Shown piece by piece: positions 13,620 through 13,910 of a stretch of 13,910 bases of DNA (position 1 is its first letter; every line of letters starts with the position of its first letter). The notes under the pieces are model-generated. The model worked only from the letters and a program-made list of their open reading frames with translations, was not told where the DNA came from and ran no database searches. The translations under genes were made by a program, and so were the position numbers. The stretch is taken from positions 1 to 13,910 of the forward strand of contig QNFJ01000033.1 of NCBI GenBank assembly GCA_003646305.1, in the 5' to 3' direction. The DNA comes from Gammaproteobacteria bacterium (GTDB taxonomy: Bacteria; Pseudomonadota; Gammaproteobacteria; Methylococcales; UBA2780).

Positions 13620-13910
13620 ATGTTATTTAGCCAGGAACATAATCTGCTACGTGATTCTGTAGCACGATTTGTTGAACGAGAAATTAATCCTTACGTTGAT
13701 GAGTGGGAAGAGGCTGGGCTGTTTCCTGCACATGAGTTATATAAAAAGCTGGGTGATGCTGGTTTCCTGGGTATTAATCGTCCGGAAGAGTGGGGCGGAC
13801 AGGCGCTCGACTACTCTTTTGTTGTCGTATTTGCTGAAGAAATTGGACGTATTAAATGCTCTGGAATATCGACAGCAATCGGTGTGCAGACGGATATGTG
13901 TACGCCTGCA
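13620..13910 (+). CDS. Acyl-CoA dehydrogenase, N-terminal part (cut by window end)
   Basis: I translated 97 codons from the ATG at 13620, which follows a strong GGGAGGGG sequence. The product starts MLFSQEHNLLRDSVARFVER and continues with EINPYVDEWEEAGLFP, LYKKLGDAGFLGINRPEEWGG and VFAEEIGRIKCSGISTAIGV. This is the N-terminal helical domain of the FAD-dependent acyl-CoA dehydrogenase family. The GVQTDMCTPA end resembles AtuD-type (citronellyl-CoA) enzymes as I recall them. It would introduce a 2,3-double bond in an acyl-CoA. In this context it could act on adipyl-CoA, or could begin a separate atu-like cluster. The catalytic base and C-terminal domain are outside the window. Confidence 0.88.
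   Translation, partial: MLFSQEHNLLRDSVARFVEREINPYVDEWEEAGLFPAHELYKKLGDAGFLGINRPEEWGGQALDYSFVVVFAEEIGRIKCSGISTAIGVQTDMCTPA

Overview
The window joins a plasmid-type replication and partition backbone (about 1-3200) to a catabolic island (about 3300-13910). The backbone holds a divergent pair of transcription units. Partial parB and parA lie on the minus strand, and a TrfA-family initiator gene lies on the plus strand. After trfA comes an origin-like region with nine copies of an 18-base iteron, a perfect DnaA box and an A+T-rich stretch with phased repeats. The layout resembles the RK2/IncP oriV. Protein similarities and the moderate A+T content suggest a gammaproteobacterium, perhaps a marine or hydrocarbon-degrading type, but the taxon cannot be fixed from sequence alone. 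The locus is probably on a plasmid or chromid.

The catabolic island encodes the lower cyclohexanol/cyclohexanone pathway known from Acinetobacter (chn genes). In order it has a hotdog thioesterase, an AraC-family regulator, an HSL-family esterase (candidate lactone hydrolase, ChnC) and a Baeyer-Villiger monooxygenase very close to cyclohexanone monooxygenase (ChnB). A terminator-like double hairpin follows. Next come an NDP-forming acyl-CoA synthetase, an aldehyde dehydrogenase (ChnE-like) and a zinc alcohol dehydrogenase (ChnD-like). Further on, a minus-strand SDR related to trans-2-enoyl-CoA reductases and a plus-strand acyl-CoA dehydrogenase (cut by the window end) diverge from a shared promoter region with a palindromic operator candidate.

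Read as a pathway: cyclohexanone -> epsilon-caprolactone (ChnB) -> 6-hydroxyhexanoate (ChnC) -> 6-oxohexanoate (ChnD) -> adipate (ChnE) -> adipyl-CoA (NDP-forming synthetase) -> beta-oxidation (possibly the acyl-CoA dehydrogenase at the right edge). The most interesting points are three. An ADP/GDP-forming CoA ligase is built into a chn operon as the likely adipate-activating step. No recognisable cyclohexanol dehydrogenase (ChnA) is present. The whole route sits directly beside an RK2-like iteron origin.
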